Below, one piece after another: positions 1 through 8,517 of a DNA stretch of 57,430 bases (position 1 is its first letter; every line of letters starts with the position of its first letter). The stretch is from Nitrosomonas communis. Its GTDB lineage: Bacteria > Pseudomonadota > Gammaproteobacteria > Burkholderiales > Nitrosomonadaceae. Under the pieces are notes generated by a model that was given only the letters and a program-made list of their open reading frames with translations, made no database searches and was not told the origin of the DNA. The stretch covers positions 1 to 57,430 of the forward strand of contig NZ_FOUB01000021.1 in NCBI RefSeq assembly GCF_900114745.1, in the 5' to 3' direction. The translations under genes and the position numbers were made by a program.

Positions 1-116
1 ACATGAATATTTTAACATTTCTGGTCGGCATGATCATCGCAATGAATAGAATCTATTCCTAATATCAATAGTTTGCCGATATTTCAGGGCCGACTCATTA
101 ATAGTATTACTGGGTG

Positions 117-154
117 GAATTGGATTATTAATGCAGTTTTTAATGCAAATTAGA
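117..154. repeat. IS630-type terminal relic
   Basis: This stretch matches positions 23968-24005 with few differences; the core at 127-153 is the counterpart of 23978-24004. At the second site it lies about 65 bp downstream of the broken IS630-type transposase and behaves like that element's right end. Here it is an orphan end with no transposase visible to its left inside the window. Positions 1-116 show no coding sequence I can support. Confidence 0.45.
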
Positions 155-294
155 ATAAGCCAGTACTTCGATGCCAAAAAGTTATATAGTTTTTTTATTC
201 GGCAAAAAATCAAAAAAGTAGTAAGCTAAGACCGTTTATTTAAATAGTACCTATAATTATAGCGGAAAAGATTTTATTAATCTTGGAGGTATAA

Positions 295-489
295 ATGAAC
301 GAAGAATCTTTTAAAACACAATTTATTTCATCATTCTTAGCTGCATGGTGCGCCAATAAATATGAGGAATGCAGCCGTACAGTCGACCATGAAATATTAA
401 GCCGACCTCCAGTTAAAGAAGCTGAGTTTCTAGCAAATGCTGCATGGGATGAGTATGTTGATAAGATTATTAATGTGAATACAGGATGA
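295..489 (+). CDS. small unrecognised protein (64 aa)
   Basis: I do not recognise this protein. It has a good ribosome binding site (GGAGG, about 6 nt before the ATG) and a TATAAT-like -10 element at 252-257. The product is mildly acidic, starts MNEESFKTQF, has two cysteines (residues 19 and 26) and no obvious membrane segment or signal peptide. Its 3' end lies in a 37-bp tandem duplication: the current stop falls at the junction, while the second copy would encode the same tail with a slightly different end. The duplication has therefore changed the C-terminus by about one residue and left a spare copy behind it. It could be a real small gene or the remnant of one among IS debris. Confidence 0.5.
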   Translation: MNEESFKTQFISSFLAAWCANKYEECSRTVDHEILSRPPVKEAEFLANAAWDEYVDKIINVNTG

Positions 490-521
490 GCATGTTGATA
501 AGATTATCAATGTGAATACAA
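448..521. repeat. 37-bp tandem duplication at the end of the small ORF
   Basis: Units 448-484 and 485-521 differ at only a few positions (for example TAT/CAT and ATT/ATC). The unit length is not a multiple of three, so reading through the first copy stops just inside the second. The second copy, read in the original phase, encodes DEHVDKIINVNTN and then a stop, which probably represents the ancestral end. Confidence 0.75.
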
Positions 522-537
522 ACTGAGATAATTATTC

Positions 538-563
538 AGCTCATCTTGTCTCCCGGATGAGCT
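538..563 (+). terminator. possible terminator hairpin after the small ORF
   Basis: Perfect 8-bp inverted repeat (AGCTCATC / GATGAGCT) with a 10-nt loop, about 50 bp after the stop codon. There is no T-run directly behind it; a T-rich stretch appears about 25 nt later, so this is a weak call. Confidence 0.35.
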
Positions 564-1268
564 TGCAATGTGGGCATAACTTTCAAGCTTTATTTTTGCA
601 CCAGCACGAAAAAATTTCAGAAAGCGATTAAAAAAAACCAACTTCCACTTGCCCAATGACTGGGGCAACACACACTATTGTGTGCTACCACATAACTTCC
701 ACAACACTCCATTTAAAAAACGATGGCTGTTTCAATGCGCCTCACATGAACTCGTTCTTAAGGAAATAGGTGCCGATATAAAATTTCTTATTGTTCATCT
801 ATTCATTCCTTCCTGTTATTCATTCCTGCGCAAAATGGACCAGGATTTCCATTGCTAATATTACAAAATATCAACAATAATTAATAAACCATATCATATT
901 TAAAATTCAAATGGCTTCACTGCCTGCCAGAAACATAGAATTGTTCGACTGGGTTATTGCCTATATTATTATTCAATAATATGAAAAGCTTACAATTCCG
1001 CGAGATCTTGATCCAGAGAAAATAGACTATAAAGTAGCGTACAACTCTACAGACGAAGATGAGATATCACAGACTCTATGAAAAAACTAATAATACCAGC
1101 CACCAACCATTTGTAGAACTTCTCAAGAAATCCTTTTTAAAAGGAACAAATTCTGCATAGCCAGTTCCAATATATAAGGCACTCTTGCATAACGGGCGTT
1201 TTGAATAGTTGAGTATTTTTAAGTGATTGATTCTATCAGGTAGATATAGACAGAAAAGTCTAGAAACA
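564..1268. other. region without a supported gene
   Basis: AT-rich sequence with stops in all frames. The open frame at 649-858 has no ribosome binding site and its translation resembles nothing I know. A short CACACA/TGTGTG hairpin lies near 669-684. I see no RNA gene. Confidence 0.5.
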
Positions 1269-1290
1269 GTTATGCAGAAGTCTCGTCTCT

Positions 1291-1491
1291 ACAAGCAATG
1301 TACTTTCATTGTCAGGGTATTGATGATGATTTATTCTCCTGAATACTATAAATAGAAGTTCTTACACCTGAGATCTGCAATTACGGTAGTTCGTCAGGGA
1401 TCTTTATAAGCGATTTACTTTCATTTTCGGGAGAGTGCTCATGATCTATTCCCCTGACTACTGTAAATATTAAAAACTCTTACCCCTGAGA
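1291..1491. repeat. degenerate tandem repeat upstream of the cytochrome gene
   Basis: Two related units of about 85 bp, 1291-1373 and 1406-1491, share blocks such as ACTTTCATT, GAT.TATTC.CCTGA.TACT and TTAC.CCTGAGA. Similarity may extend leftwards from each unit (from about 1269 and 1381). The array ends 100 bp before the cytochrome start codon, so it could carry regulatory sites or be the remains of a duplicated mobile end. Confidence 0.55.
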
Positions 1492-1590
1492 ATTTTAATA
1501 TGCTAATTCGGTCTAGAACAGAGAAGTATTCTTCATCATAGCTTTAATCCAATCCTTAATATAACCCTAGATTTCTCTAAGGAGGTTATT

Positions 1591-3129
1591 ATGAAAAAGT
1601 CAAATATTTTATTTCTTGCTATAACAGGAGTCAGCTTATTCGGATTTATAGCGAATAATGCTATCGGTAAGAACGATAAAGAAGCGTCTAAGGATTCAGA
1701 TGATGCAGTTGTACGGGCACAAGAAACTCGAGCAGTAGAAAAAAAAGAAATAGACAAACAAACTGAGGCTCACGATAAATCCGATATTTTTAAAGCCTCT
1801 AATGCCACTCCTCTCTCAGATGCTTTTAAGAATCAACCGGATAATGGAAAAATTTCAGGATTCGATTTTTATCGAGATCCGTTAAATGCTAAAAAACCGT
1901 TTGAGACTTTAGAAGAAATAAAAAGCAAGCTTATCAAAGAACGCCCAACTGTTACAAAAACCCAGCAAGACCTCCTCCAAAAACGCTATAACTTAACTCC
2001 TCGGTTAGATCCTCATGCAACGATGACGCGTGGCAAGCCACTGGCTGTGGGTCCAACTGCAAGATTACCATATGGTTTAACTTGGCAAAAGCTGGCAAAA
2101 ATGTCCAGCGATGAAATACGTAAAAAGAACATTTTCCCCTATCCTAGTCTTCCGCATCCACAACAGTCAAGCGGGGGTCAAGTATTTCCACCCGTTCAGA
2201 TTAAGATGTTTCCAAGACTGGAAAGGTTTGATATAGAATTTGATTTACCAGAAGCCTTTTTGCCAGAATTCCCACCCGCAATGTTTCTGCAGAATCGTCC
2301 AGAATTAGGAGATGTTTCCCGAGGAGAAGTTGTTTCAATTAATAATTTTTATGATCTTTTCAAAGATATTTTGACCCCTGTACAATTAAATGGTCTGCAA
2401 ATGCTGCTGACGCCATTACCACAGGAAGATTTTAATCCAACAGATGATCGCAAAAGCGAAAAACCCAGTCTCGGAGTAACTTGTTTCGATTGCCACGTAA
2501 ATGGTCATACGACAGGTCAATTTCATCAGAGCCCTGATATCCGCCCACAAGAAAGAAGATTTCGCCTTGACACCACAAGTTTAAGGGGGATGTTCAATCA
2601 ACAGATTCACGGTTCCAAACGAAGCTTGCGATCTGTTGAAGATTTCACTGAATTTGAATTCCGCACAGCTTATTTTAACGGCGATCCTATTCATGCAATG
2701 AAAAAAGGATTTCCAGTAATTGACAGAATTCACGTAAGTCATATGGCTCAGTTCCAAAATATGCTGGATTTCCCGCCAGCACCCAAATTAGACATATTAG
2801 GACGCCTTGATAAAGACAAAGCCACTGAACAGGAACTACGCGGTGAAAAGGTTTTTTTTGGTAAAGGCCAATGTTCCACTTGCCATCAACCTCCTGCGTT
2901 TCTGGACCATCAAATGCATGATCTAAAGCTTGAACGGTTTTTGAATGAACCGGGAGATGGGCCGATGAAAACTTTTACGCTTCGCGGTATCAAAGACAGT
3001 CCCCCTTATTTACATGATGGCCGTTTATTAACCTTGGAGGATACTGTCGAGTTTTTTAACTTGGTTTTACAACTCCAATTAACTGACGAAGAAAAATCCG
3101 ATCTTGTGGCATACATGAGGCAGTTGTAA
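1591..3129 (+). CDS. di-heme cytochrome c peroxidase-like protein
   Basis: Exported protein with two c-type heme motifs, CFDCH at residues 298-302 and CSTCH at 428-432, in the arrangement of the CcpA/MauG superfamily. An N-terminal signal peptide (MKKSNILFLAITGVSLFGF..., cleaved near residue 26) places it in the periplasm. At 512 aa it is longer than classical CcpA (about 330 aa): residues 30-290 are an additional or divergent region before the first heme. The C-terminal part carries motifs usual in the family, including FTLRGIKDSPPYLHDGRLLTLEDTVEFF, where the late His may act near the heme. A strong AAGGAGG site lies 5 nt before the ATG, which supports the start. It stands alone, followed by an IS5 relic. 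Reaction and electron partner are not shown by the sequence; peroxidase is the family default. Confidence 0.85.
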   Translation: MKKSNILFLAITGVSLFGFIANNAIGKNDKEASKDSDDAVVRAQETRAVEKKEIDKQTEAHDKSDIFKASNATPLSDAFKNQPDNGKISGFDFYRDPLNAKKPFETLEEIKSKLIKERPTVTKTQQDLLQKRYNLTPRLDPHATMTRGKPLAVGPTARLPYGLTWQKLAKMSSDEIRKKNIFPYPSLPHPQQSSGGQVFPPVQIKMFPRLERFDIEFDLPEAFLPEFPPAMFLQNRPELGDVSRGEVVSINNFYDLFKDILTPVQLNGLQMLLTPLPQEDFNPTDDRKSEKPSLGVTCFDCHVNGHTTGQFHQSPDIRPQERRFRLDTTSLRGMFNQQIHGSKRSLRSVEDFTEFEFRTAYFNGDPIHAMKKGFPVIDRIHVSHMAQFQNMLDFPPAPKLDILGRLDKDKATEQELRGEKVFFGKGQCSTCHQPPAFLDHQMHDLKLERFLNEPGDGPMKTFTLRGIKDSPPYLHDGRLLTLEDTVEFFNLVLQLQLTDEEKSDLVAYMRQL

Positions 3130-3136
3130 TCTCTCA

Positions 3137-3246
3137 AGGTCTGTTGGCAATTGGAGATAAGTATTGTAATAAGTAGGAGCAAACTCGTTATATTGAGGTC
3201 CCTAACCTATCAATAAAACGAGTTTGCGATGCTCCGATTGATATAA
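3137..3246 (+). mobile_element. IS5-family left-end relic
   Basis: This segment follows, base for base with scattered changes, the left end and leader of the IS5-type element at 57266-57373: a GGTCTGTTG terminal motif, a middle block and the conserved ACGAGTTTGCGATG just before the transposase start. Here the transposase reads only MLRLI (ATG at 3229) before a TAA at 3244-3246 and nothing more of the element remains. Confidence 0.7.
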
Positions 3247-3265
3247 TTTGGTAATTTTTTACAAC

Positions 3266-4204
3266 TTACATCAAAATATCATCTTTAGGCTTAAGCGCTT
3301 CAGGACGATTGCGGTCATTAATCAATTCGAACAGATTGATTTCGATATTCCGTGAAATTGCGGTTAAGGGCAGATCGTTCGGATGCAAACCAAACGGATC
3401 TTCAATTTCGTCTCCGATAGCATCGAGCTCAAAGAATGCATAGGAAATCATCAGCACAACGATCGGTGTCAATATACCGGTCGTTTCAACAAGCCCAAAC
3501 GGTAAAAGCAGGCAGTAGGAAGCCACGATTCGGTGAATCAATACCGAATAGCTAAAAGGGATAGGGGTATTTTTAATACGTTCACAGGCACCGAGTATAT
3601 TGGATAGTTCATTGAGCTGCGCATCCATAAATGGGTAACTAAAATCATTTAGCCAGCGCCGATTGCGTGCAAATGCAAGATCACGACCTAATTGCTGCAA
3701 AATGGCAAGCGGTCGATGTGCGGATTGAAGAACCGCATTTAAATCCTCTGGAGGTAAAAATTTTTTAATTTCCTCTGCGGGATTTTCATTACGCAAATGG
3801 CAGCGAAGCGCATGTACAAACGCAATCACACGTTTGACGAAAGCTTCACGCAAATGTTGCAATTCCCCAATATCCTGCACAGAATTCAGCATAAAGCAAG
3901 CTTGGCGCGTCAAGCTGCGTGAGGTATTGACCAAGGCACCCCAAAGCTTGCGGCCTTCCCAGAATTTATCGTATGAGGCATTGTTGCGGAAAGCCAGAAA
4001 AATCCCCATTGTAACTCCGAGCAGCAAAAAAGGTGTTGTCGTGAATGTGTAGCTCTGAATACTATAATACAGTTCTACATAGGTAACGATCATTGAGGTT
4101 ACTGTCACGGTAAGAATCCGCGGCCACGTTACCATAAAGCTGCTGCCCCGAAAGTGAAATAGCAACCGTACCCATGATACTTTATCTTTATCTTTAACTA
4201 TCAC
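3266..4204 (-). CDS. bestrophin-family (UPF0187/YneE) membrane protein
   Basis: Inner-membrane protein of the bestrophin/RFP-TM family, whose bacterial members form pentameric anion or cation channels. At 312 aa it has the normal length. Visible hallmarks are the N-terminal WVRLLFHFRGSS..., the family block FLAFRNNASYDKFWEGRKLWGALVN, membrane stretches near residues 25-75 and 215-260, and the C-terminal segment with DEIEDPFG (about residues 262-271), which corresponds to the conserved acidic Ca-binding-like motif. The start is a GTG; no better in-frame ATG precedes the first conserved block. It is monocistronic, lies between two IS relics, and nothing ties it to the siderophore genes. Confidence 0.88.
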   Translation of the reverse strand: MIVKDKDKVSWVRLLFHFRGSSFMVTWPRILTVTVTSMIVTYVELYYSIQSYTFTTTPFLLLGVTMGIFLAFRNNASYDKFWEGRKLWGALVNTSRSLTRQACFMLNSVQDIGELQHLREAFVKRVIAFVHALRCHLRNENPAEEIKKFLPPEDLNAVLQSAHRPLAILQQLGRDLAFARNRRWLNDFSYPFMDAQLNELSNILGACERIKNTPIPFSYSVLIHRIVASYCLLLPFGLVETTGILTPIVVLMISYAFFELDAIGDEIEDPFGLHPNDLPLTAISRNIEINLFELINDRNRPEALKPKDDILM

Positions 4205-4403
4205 GTTAATACCAATCTCTTATTGAATTTAATTCGTCCAATTCAATTAACCAACAACAGATTTCGAAATACAATCCCCAAAAGAGCTATGATGAATTCG
4301 TATCAGAAATCTATTCTGTTTATCGAATCGGAATGCCTGCCCGCCAAATTAGATAGGACGAAGTATGGGAAAAAGTACCCCGACATAACTGACGGAATAT
4401 TCT

Positions 4404-4457
4404 ATGACATACGAACAACTTACTTTTGAAGAGAAGAATTATATCGAAAACAGGTAG
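4404..4457 (+). pseudogene. IS30-family transposase, N-terminal scrap
   Basis: The 17 codons read MTYEQLTFEEKNYIENR and then stop. This is the characteristic beginning of IS30-type transposases (MTYxQLTxEERxxI). Nothing further of the gene follows. The preceding 4205-4403 has no supported coding sequence. Confidence 0.6.
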
Positions 4458-4640
4458 TTCACAGAATCGTACATATATATATAATATAAACTGATTTTAA
4501 TTCACTATTAACCAAAGAGCTTGTCTAGAACAAGGGGGCTGCTTGCTGGCGATATAATTTAACTGGGATATGGATCAAACTATAGCACGAGCGGACAACC
4601 CAGTTAAGGCAACGTTAACCGAACCTGGGTAGTTTTGCCA
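4458..4640. other. intergenic region downstream of the acylase pseudogene
   Basis: AT-rich. It contains a small palindrome CTTGT..ACAAG near 4520-4535 and an imperfect inverted repeat ACCCAG (4598-4603) / CTGGGT (4625-4630) directly after the end of the long minus-strand operon. The latter might act as a weak terminator, but there is no clean U-tract. Confidence 0.3.
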
Positions 4641-6786
4641 TTAACGTCGCAAGATTTCGCGCATCGCTAGATTCGCCTCGATCTCGTCCAACATACGCCA
4701 AGCAGGGCGGAGTTGCTGTTTGGCGGCCAGCGGCAATTGATCCCCTATCTCTGGAATATGGGGTTGACTGGCATTGCCATAAGTTGTGAGCACTTGAGCG
4801 CGCACAGGCTGCGAGAATTCCACCAGAGCGATATAAGTATCCCCAGAAAATGATTTAAATTTGCCATCTTCATCTGGTTCATAAACAATTTCACGAAAAA
4901 CACCTAACGCAGTGCCGGCACCGTTACCGGGAAAATCCACCCTGCCGCGGCGCAAACGGGCGATCTCGCCCCATTCTACATCGAGCGCGACCCTTGCTTG
5001 CAATTCACCCGCAGCATCCTGCAAGGCCAGTAGCGCCAGCGGTATATCCGCTAGCCCATGCGGAGTTGTCAGTGGTTGAGTCGCATCAAAAGGTTGAGTA
5101 TAGAAAAGACCGCTGACAAGCTGATCTGAGGTAAAACTGTAATCGGGATCAGCCACAGCGGCTTTAGCAATCGTTCTTTCCAGCCATTTCTCAAACCACG
5201 TGCTGAAAAGCCATGCCCCCCGGCTTTCTGCCAGATACCGACGATCCCAGTGATCCAATACATCGGCTGCTTGCAATAGCAACCGACTGTCATTGCCGCG
5301 CGCAGCAGTGATCAGGTCATCGAGCACTTGATCAGCTACCAGTGCGCGTGTTGAATGCTTGGCCGCGATCAATTCCTCGTAACTCATCTGCTGGTGAGCA
5401 TTCAACATCTGCAATCCGCGCAGCTCCCGGTTGTTAGTAATATCGGCCGCGATGTTAGGAGGATAAAGATCCTTGTTGAGGAAAGGTAATGTCATATACC
5501 AGGGCGCGCCGTTGGAATTTTGCACCCAACCACTGGCGGGATCAATCGCTTTAGGCAGATCCGCGTAGGTATGTATCCTGCTCCAGATCAGATTTGAATC
5601 ATCTCCAGAGACAGGTGTTCGCCAGAATGCTCCATTACCCGTAGTTCGCACGGGAATAATGCCATTGAAGAGAAGCATAATATGCTTGTCCGCATCTGCA
5701 TATACCACATTGAATAAGGGTAGATGCTGACCTTGCAGCACATCCTGGAATTCTTCCAGGTTACGCGCATGCCCCATTTCCCACCATTGCCGGTTCATGC
5801 CAGCTAATAATGATGTTTCCAATAAGGCAAAGCGCACCGCCAGCATCTGGTCATCCTTCTCGATTACCAGCCCCTGCTTGGTCCGGCGGATGAGTAAAAA
5901 CTCGCTCGTCATGCTGCCATCCTGTTGGCGGCTTTGAATAATTTCGGTAGTGGTAGTGAAGGGCTGTCTCATCCCATCGAGCAAGTAACCGCCATCCAAG
6001 GTAGCCCCTGCCCGCTTCAGTTGGTAGAGATCACAACCATCCATAGTGTTGACAGTATGCGTCCAGCCGAGGTGATCGTTAAAAGCAATCTGTAGAACCG
6101 GCGAACCGACCAACGCTTTGCCATAAAGATTCACATCCGTCAGCAAGAAGTGCGACTCATAGAACGTCTCTAATCCACGCCAGTCCAAATGCGGGTTGGC
6201 CAGTAACATAGTATTACCGCTGGCTGAATAGGAAGAACCGAGTGACCAGCCATTCGAGGCAACCGGCTGATCAGAAAAGCCGAAGCCAGGCAATAACGCA
6301 CCACATTCGGAAGTATCGGCAATAAAAACAGTCATTACACGCGTAGTATGCGCAATAACATCCTGCGGCGTTACCGGTAACACCGCTCGGACTGTATCGG
6401 AAATAGTCTCCGGGTACTGGCGTGCAAAATCATTAATACCGGCAGCGAATGCATCCAAATTAGTACGGAAGGTTACTATCTTGTTCCATATACCATTTTT
6501 CGGCTAGAGTCGGAATACTTAATATCCGTACAGACCGGTCCGCGGGAAGATAACTTTCACCAAATATTTCTGCGCCGCGCCGACATGCTACGACGTAGAG
6601 CTTAAGCAGCAAATCCGCACGGCTTCGCATCTGTGCCTAGCCAAATGTATAGAAAGCATCGTTCTCTTTACGGGCAACAATAAGCGGTACACCCCATCTA
6701 TCCCACAAAATTTCCGGACTACCATGGATTTGTGCAGGTGGCTGAACGAATTGGCAAGCGCTCAGCAATAGTAAAGCACATAACAT
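4641..6786 (-). pseudogene. PvdQ-like penicillin/AHL acylase, inactivated
   Basis: An N-terminal-nucleophile acylase of the penicillin amidase family (PvdQ, AHL acylases), which hydrolyses acyl amides in the periplasm. The frame from 6458 to 4641 (605 aa) covers the end of the alpha chain and the whole beta chain, with the catalytic serine in VASNGWSLG (Ser codon at 6255-6257). The missing N-terminus is still readable upstream in another frame from about 6786: a lipoprotein-like signal (MLCALLLLSAC), then ILWDRWGVPLIVARKENDAFYTFG, a TAG at 6637-6639 where the family has a Trp or Tyr codon, then AQMRSRADLLLKLY and GESYLPADR. A one-base frameshift near 6470-6482 separates this from the main frame. 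Two independent lesions make a true pseudogene likelier than sequencing error. It is the last gene of the operon that begins with the GNAT gene at 20179. Confidence 0.85.
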
Positions 6787-6875
6787 GTGCCGCAATGCAC
6801 GCGGTACGGATCGAATTTCTATATCTGATGAAGCCCGCTTATGTTTATGGGTGAAGATCTTAAAATAAAAGCTGT

Positions 6876-8494
6876 TTAAAGTGCAGCAGCATGCTCAACA
6901 CGCAAAGCCTTCTTATCTATTTTGCCAACACTGGTTTTGGCGATGGTTTCAACCAATTTGAATTGCGTGAGCAGCGCGTGTTTTGAAATCACCCCACACT
7001 CGATTAATAAGCGTATTTGTTCATGCGCAGCCGATTCATTAAACAAAACTTTATCTACTACCAGCAATGCCAGTGGACGCTCTCCCCAGCGCTTATCCGT
7101 CATGCCGATCACGGCAACCTCTTGGACGCCGGCAACCAAGGCAGTGCGTTTTCCAATTCCAGTGACGACACCCATTCACCGGCAACTTTAATAACATCTT
7201 TCAGGCGATCGGTAATGTGCAGATAACCATCCCGATCAATGGTGCCGATATCCTGCGTATGTAAATAGTCACCTTGCCACAGCGCTGTGCTGGCTTCAGG
7301 ATCATTAAGATAACCCTGCGTCAGCCAAGGTGCACGTACAACTATTTCACCACTGCCTTGGCCATCATGAACCTGTGGATGCATCGTGTCGTCGACGATC
7401 TGTAAATCCACTAGCGGTATTGCGCGCCCGGCGCAGCATAACGCAGACAGCGCGTCATCCGTTACCGGATCTTCCGCGCCGTTGAGGGTATTTAATTGTG
7501 CTAATGTCAAAATAGGAGCAGTTTCGGATAAACCATAACCAGAAAAACAATCGACCCCCATTTCCAGTGCTAGTTTGGCCAACGCTTGCGGCAACGCGGA
7601 TCCACCAACAACAATTTTCCAGCCACAAAGATCCACACCGGATGATTGCGCTGCGGTCAATATCATTTTCAATAAGGTAGGAACACAATGTGAGAAAGTG
7701 ACGCACTCTTTACGAATCAGTTTCAGCAGCATGTCAGGTGTATAACGTCCCGGATAAACCTGTTTCACACCCAGTAGCGTCGCTATGTAAGGAATACCCC
7801 ATGCATGCACATGAAACATCGGTGTAACTGGCATGTATACATCTTCGCTGTGGAACCGTTGCCGCGCTGCTGGAGCAGCTAACGCCATGCCTGCTGCTAG
7901 CGTGTGCAGCACCAGTTGCCTGTGCGTATAGTAAACACCTTTGGGTGCACCTGTCGTACCAGTGGTATAGAACACCGTCGCCCGCATATTCTCGTCAAAA
8001 TCTGCAAAACTAAAATCTTCTGTATGATCAGTTAACCAGTTCTCGTACTCATTATCAAATTGTAGAGAAGTGCGCAGCATGATTGCATCATCAGTCATAA
8101 AAATAAACTTTCGTATACCGGATAATTCTGTGCGTATATTTTCAATAATAGGGATGAAATCAGCATGCATCAACAGCATTGCAGCACCAGAATGATTCAA
8201 TGTATAAGCAATCTGTGCCGGTGTCAGCTTGGTGTTGACCGTCATCATAACTGCACCATACATTGGTATGGCGAAATAGCATTCGAGATAGCGGTGGCTA
8301 TCGTGATCCATTACTGCGATCACGTCACCACGACGAAAATCAGACGCTGCCAATGCAGCAACAAATTGACCAATCCGGGTATACACCTGGTGGTAACTCA
8401 AGCGCAATTGATCACGATAGACAATCTCCTGATGAGACGCATTCGTCAACGGCGTATGCCAGAGATGTTTCAGCAGTAATGGATACGATGTCAT
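6876..8494 (-). pseudogene. AlkK-like fatty acyl-CoA ligase with one frameshift
   Basis: ANL-superfamily ligase that would activate a medium or long fatty acid with ATP and CoA. The main frame (8494-7109) has the P-loop-like FYTTGTTGAPKGV (about residues 172-184), the A5-like GYGLSETAP and the late motifs GEIVVRAPWLTQGY and TQDIGTIDRDGYLHITDRLKDVIKVAGEW. Just after SSLELENAL it runs out of frame; the remainder (GVQEVAVIGMTDKRWGERPLALLV ... KTSVGKIDKKALR, with the catalytic lysine) continues in the next frame down to 6876. One base lost or gained around 7138-7146 explains this. It starts 23 nt after the RND gene and is followed by the dead acylase. The rest of the sequence is well preserved, so the lesion is recent or an error. 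Confidence 0.82.
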
Positions 8495-8517
8495 TTTCTT
8501 CTGATTTGTTAGAGATT

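Noticed and set aside
649..858. 69-codon frame in the left intergenic region
   Set aside because: No ribosome binding site, no recognisable features, and composition typical of the surrounding AT-rich sequence.
4223..4429. 68-codon frame between bestrophin and the acylase pseudogene
   Set aside because: It overlaps the IS30 start in another frame and has no ribosome binding site.
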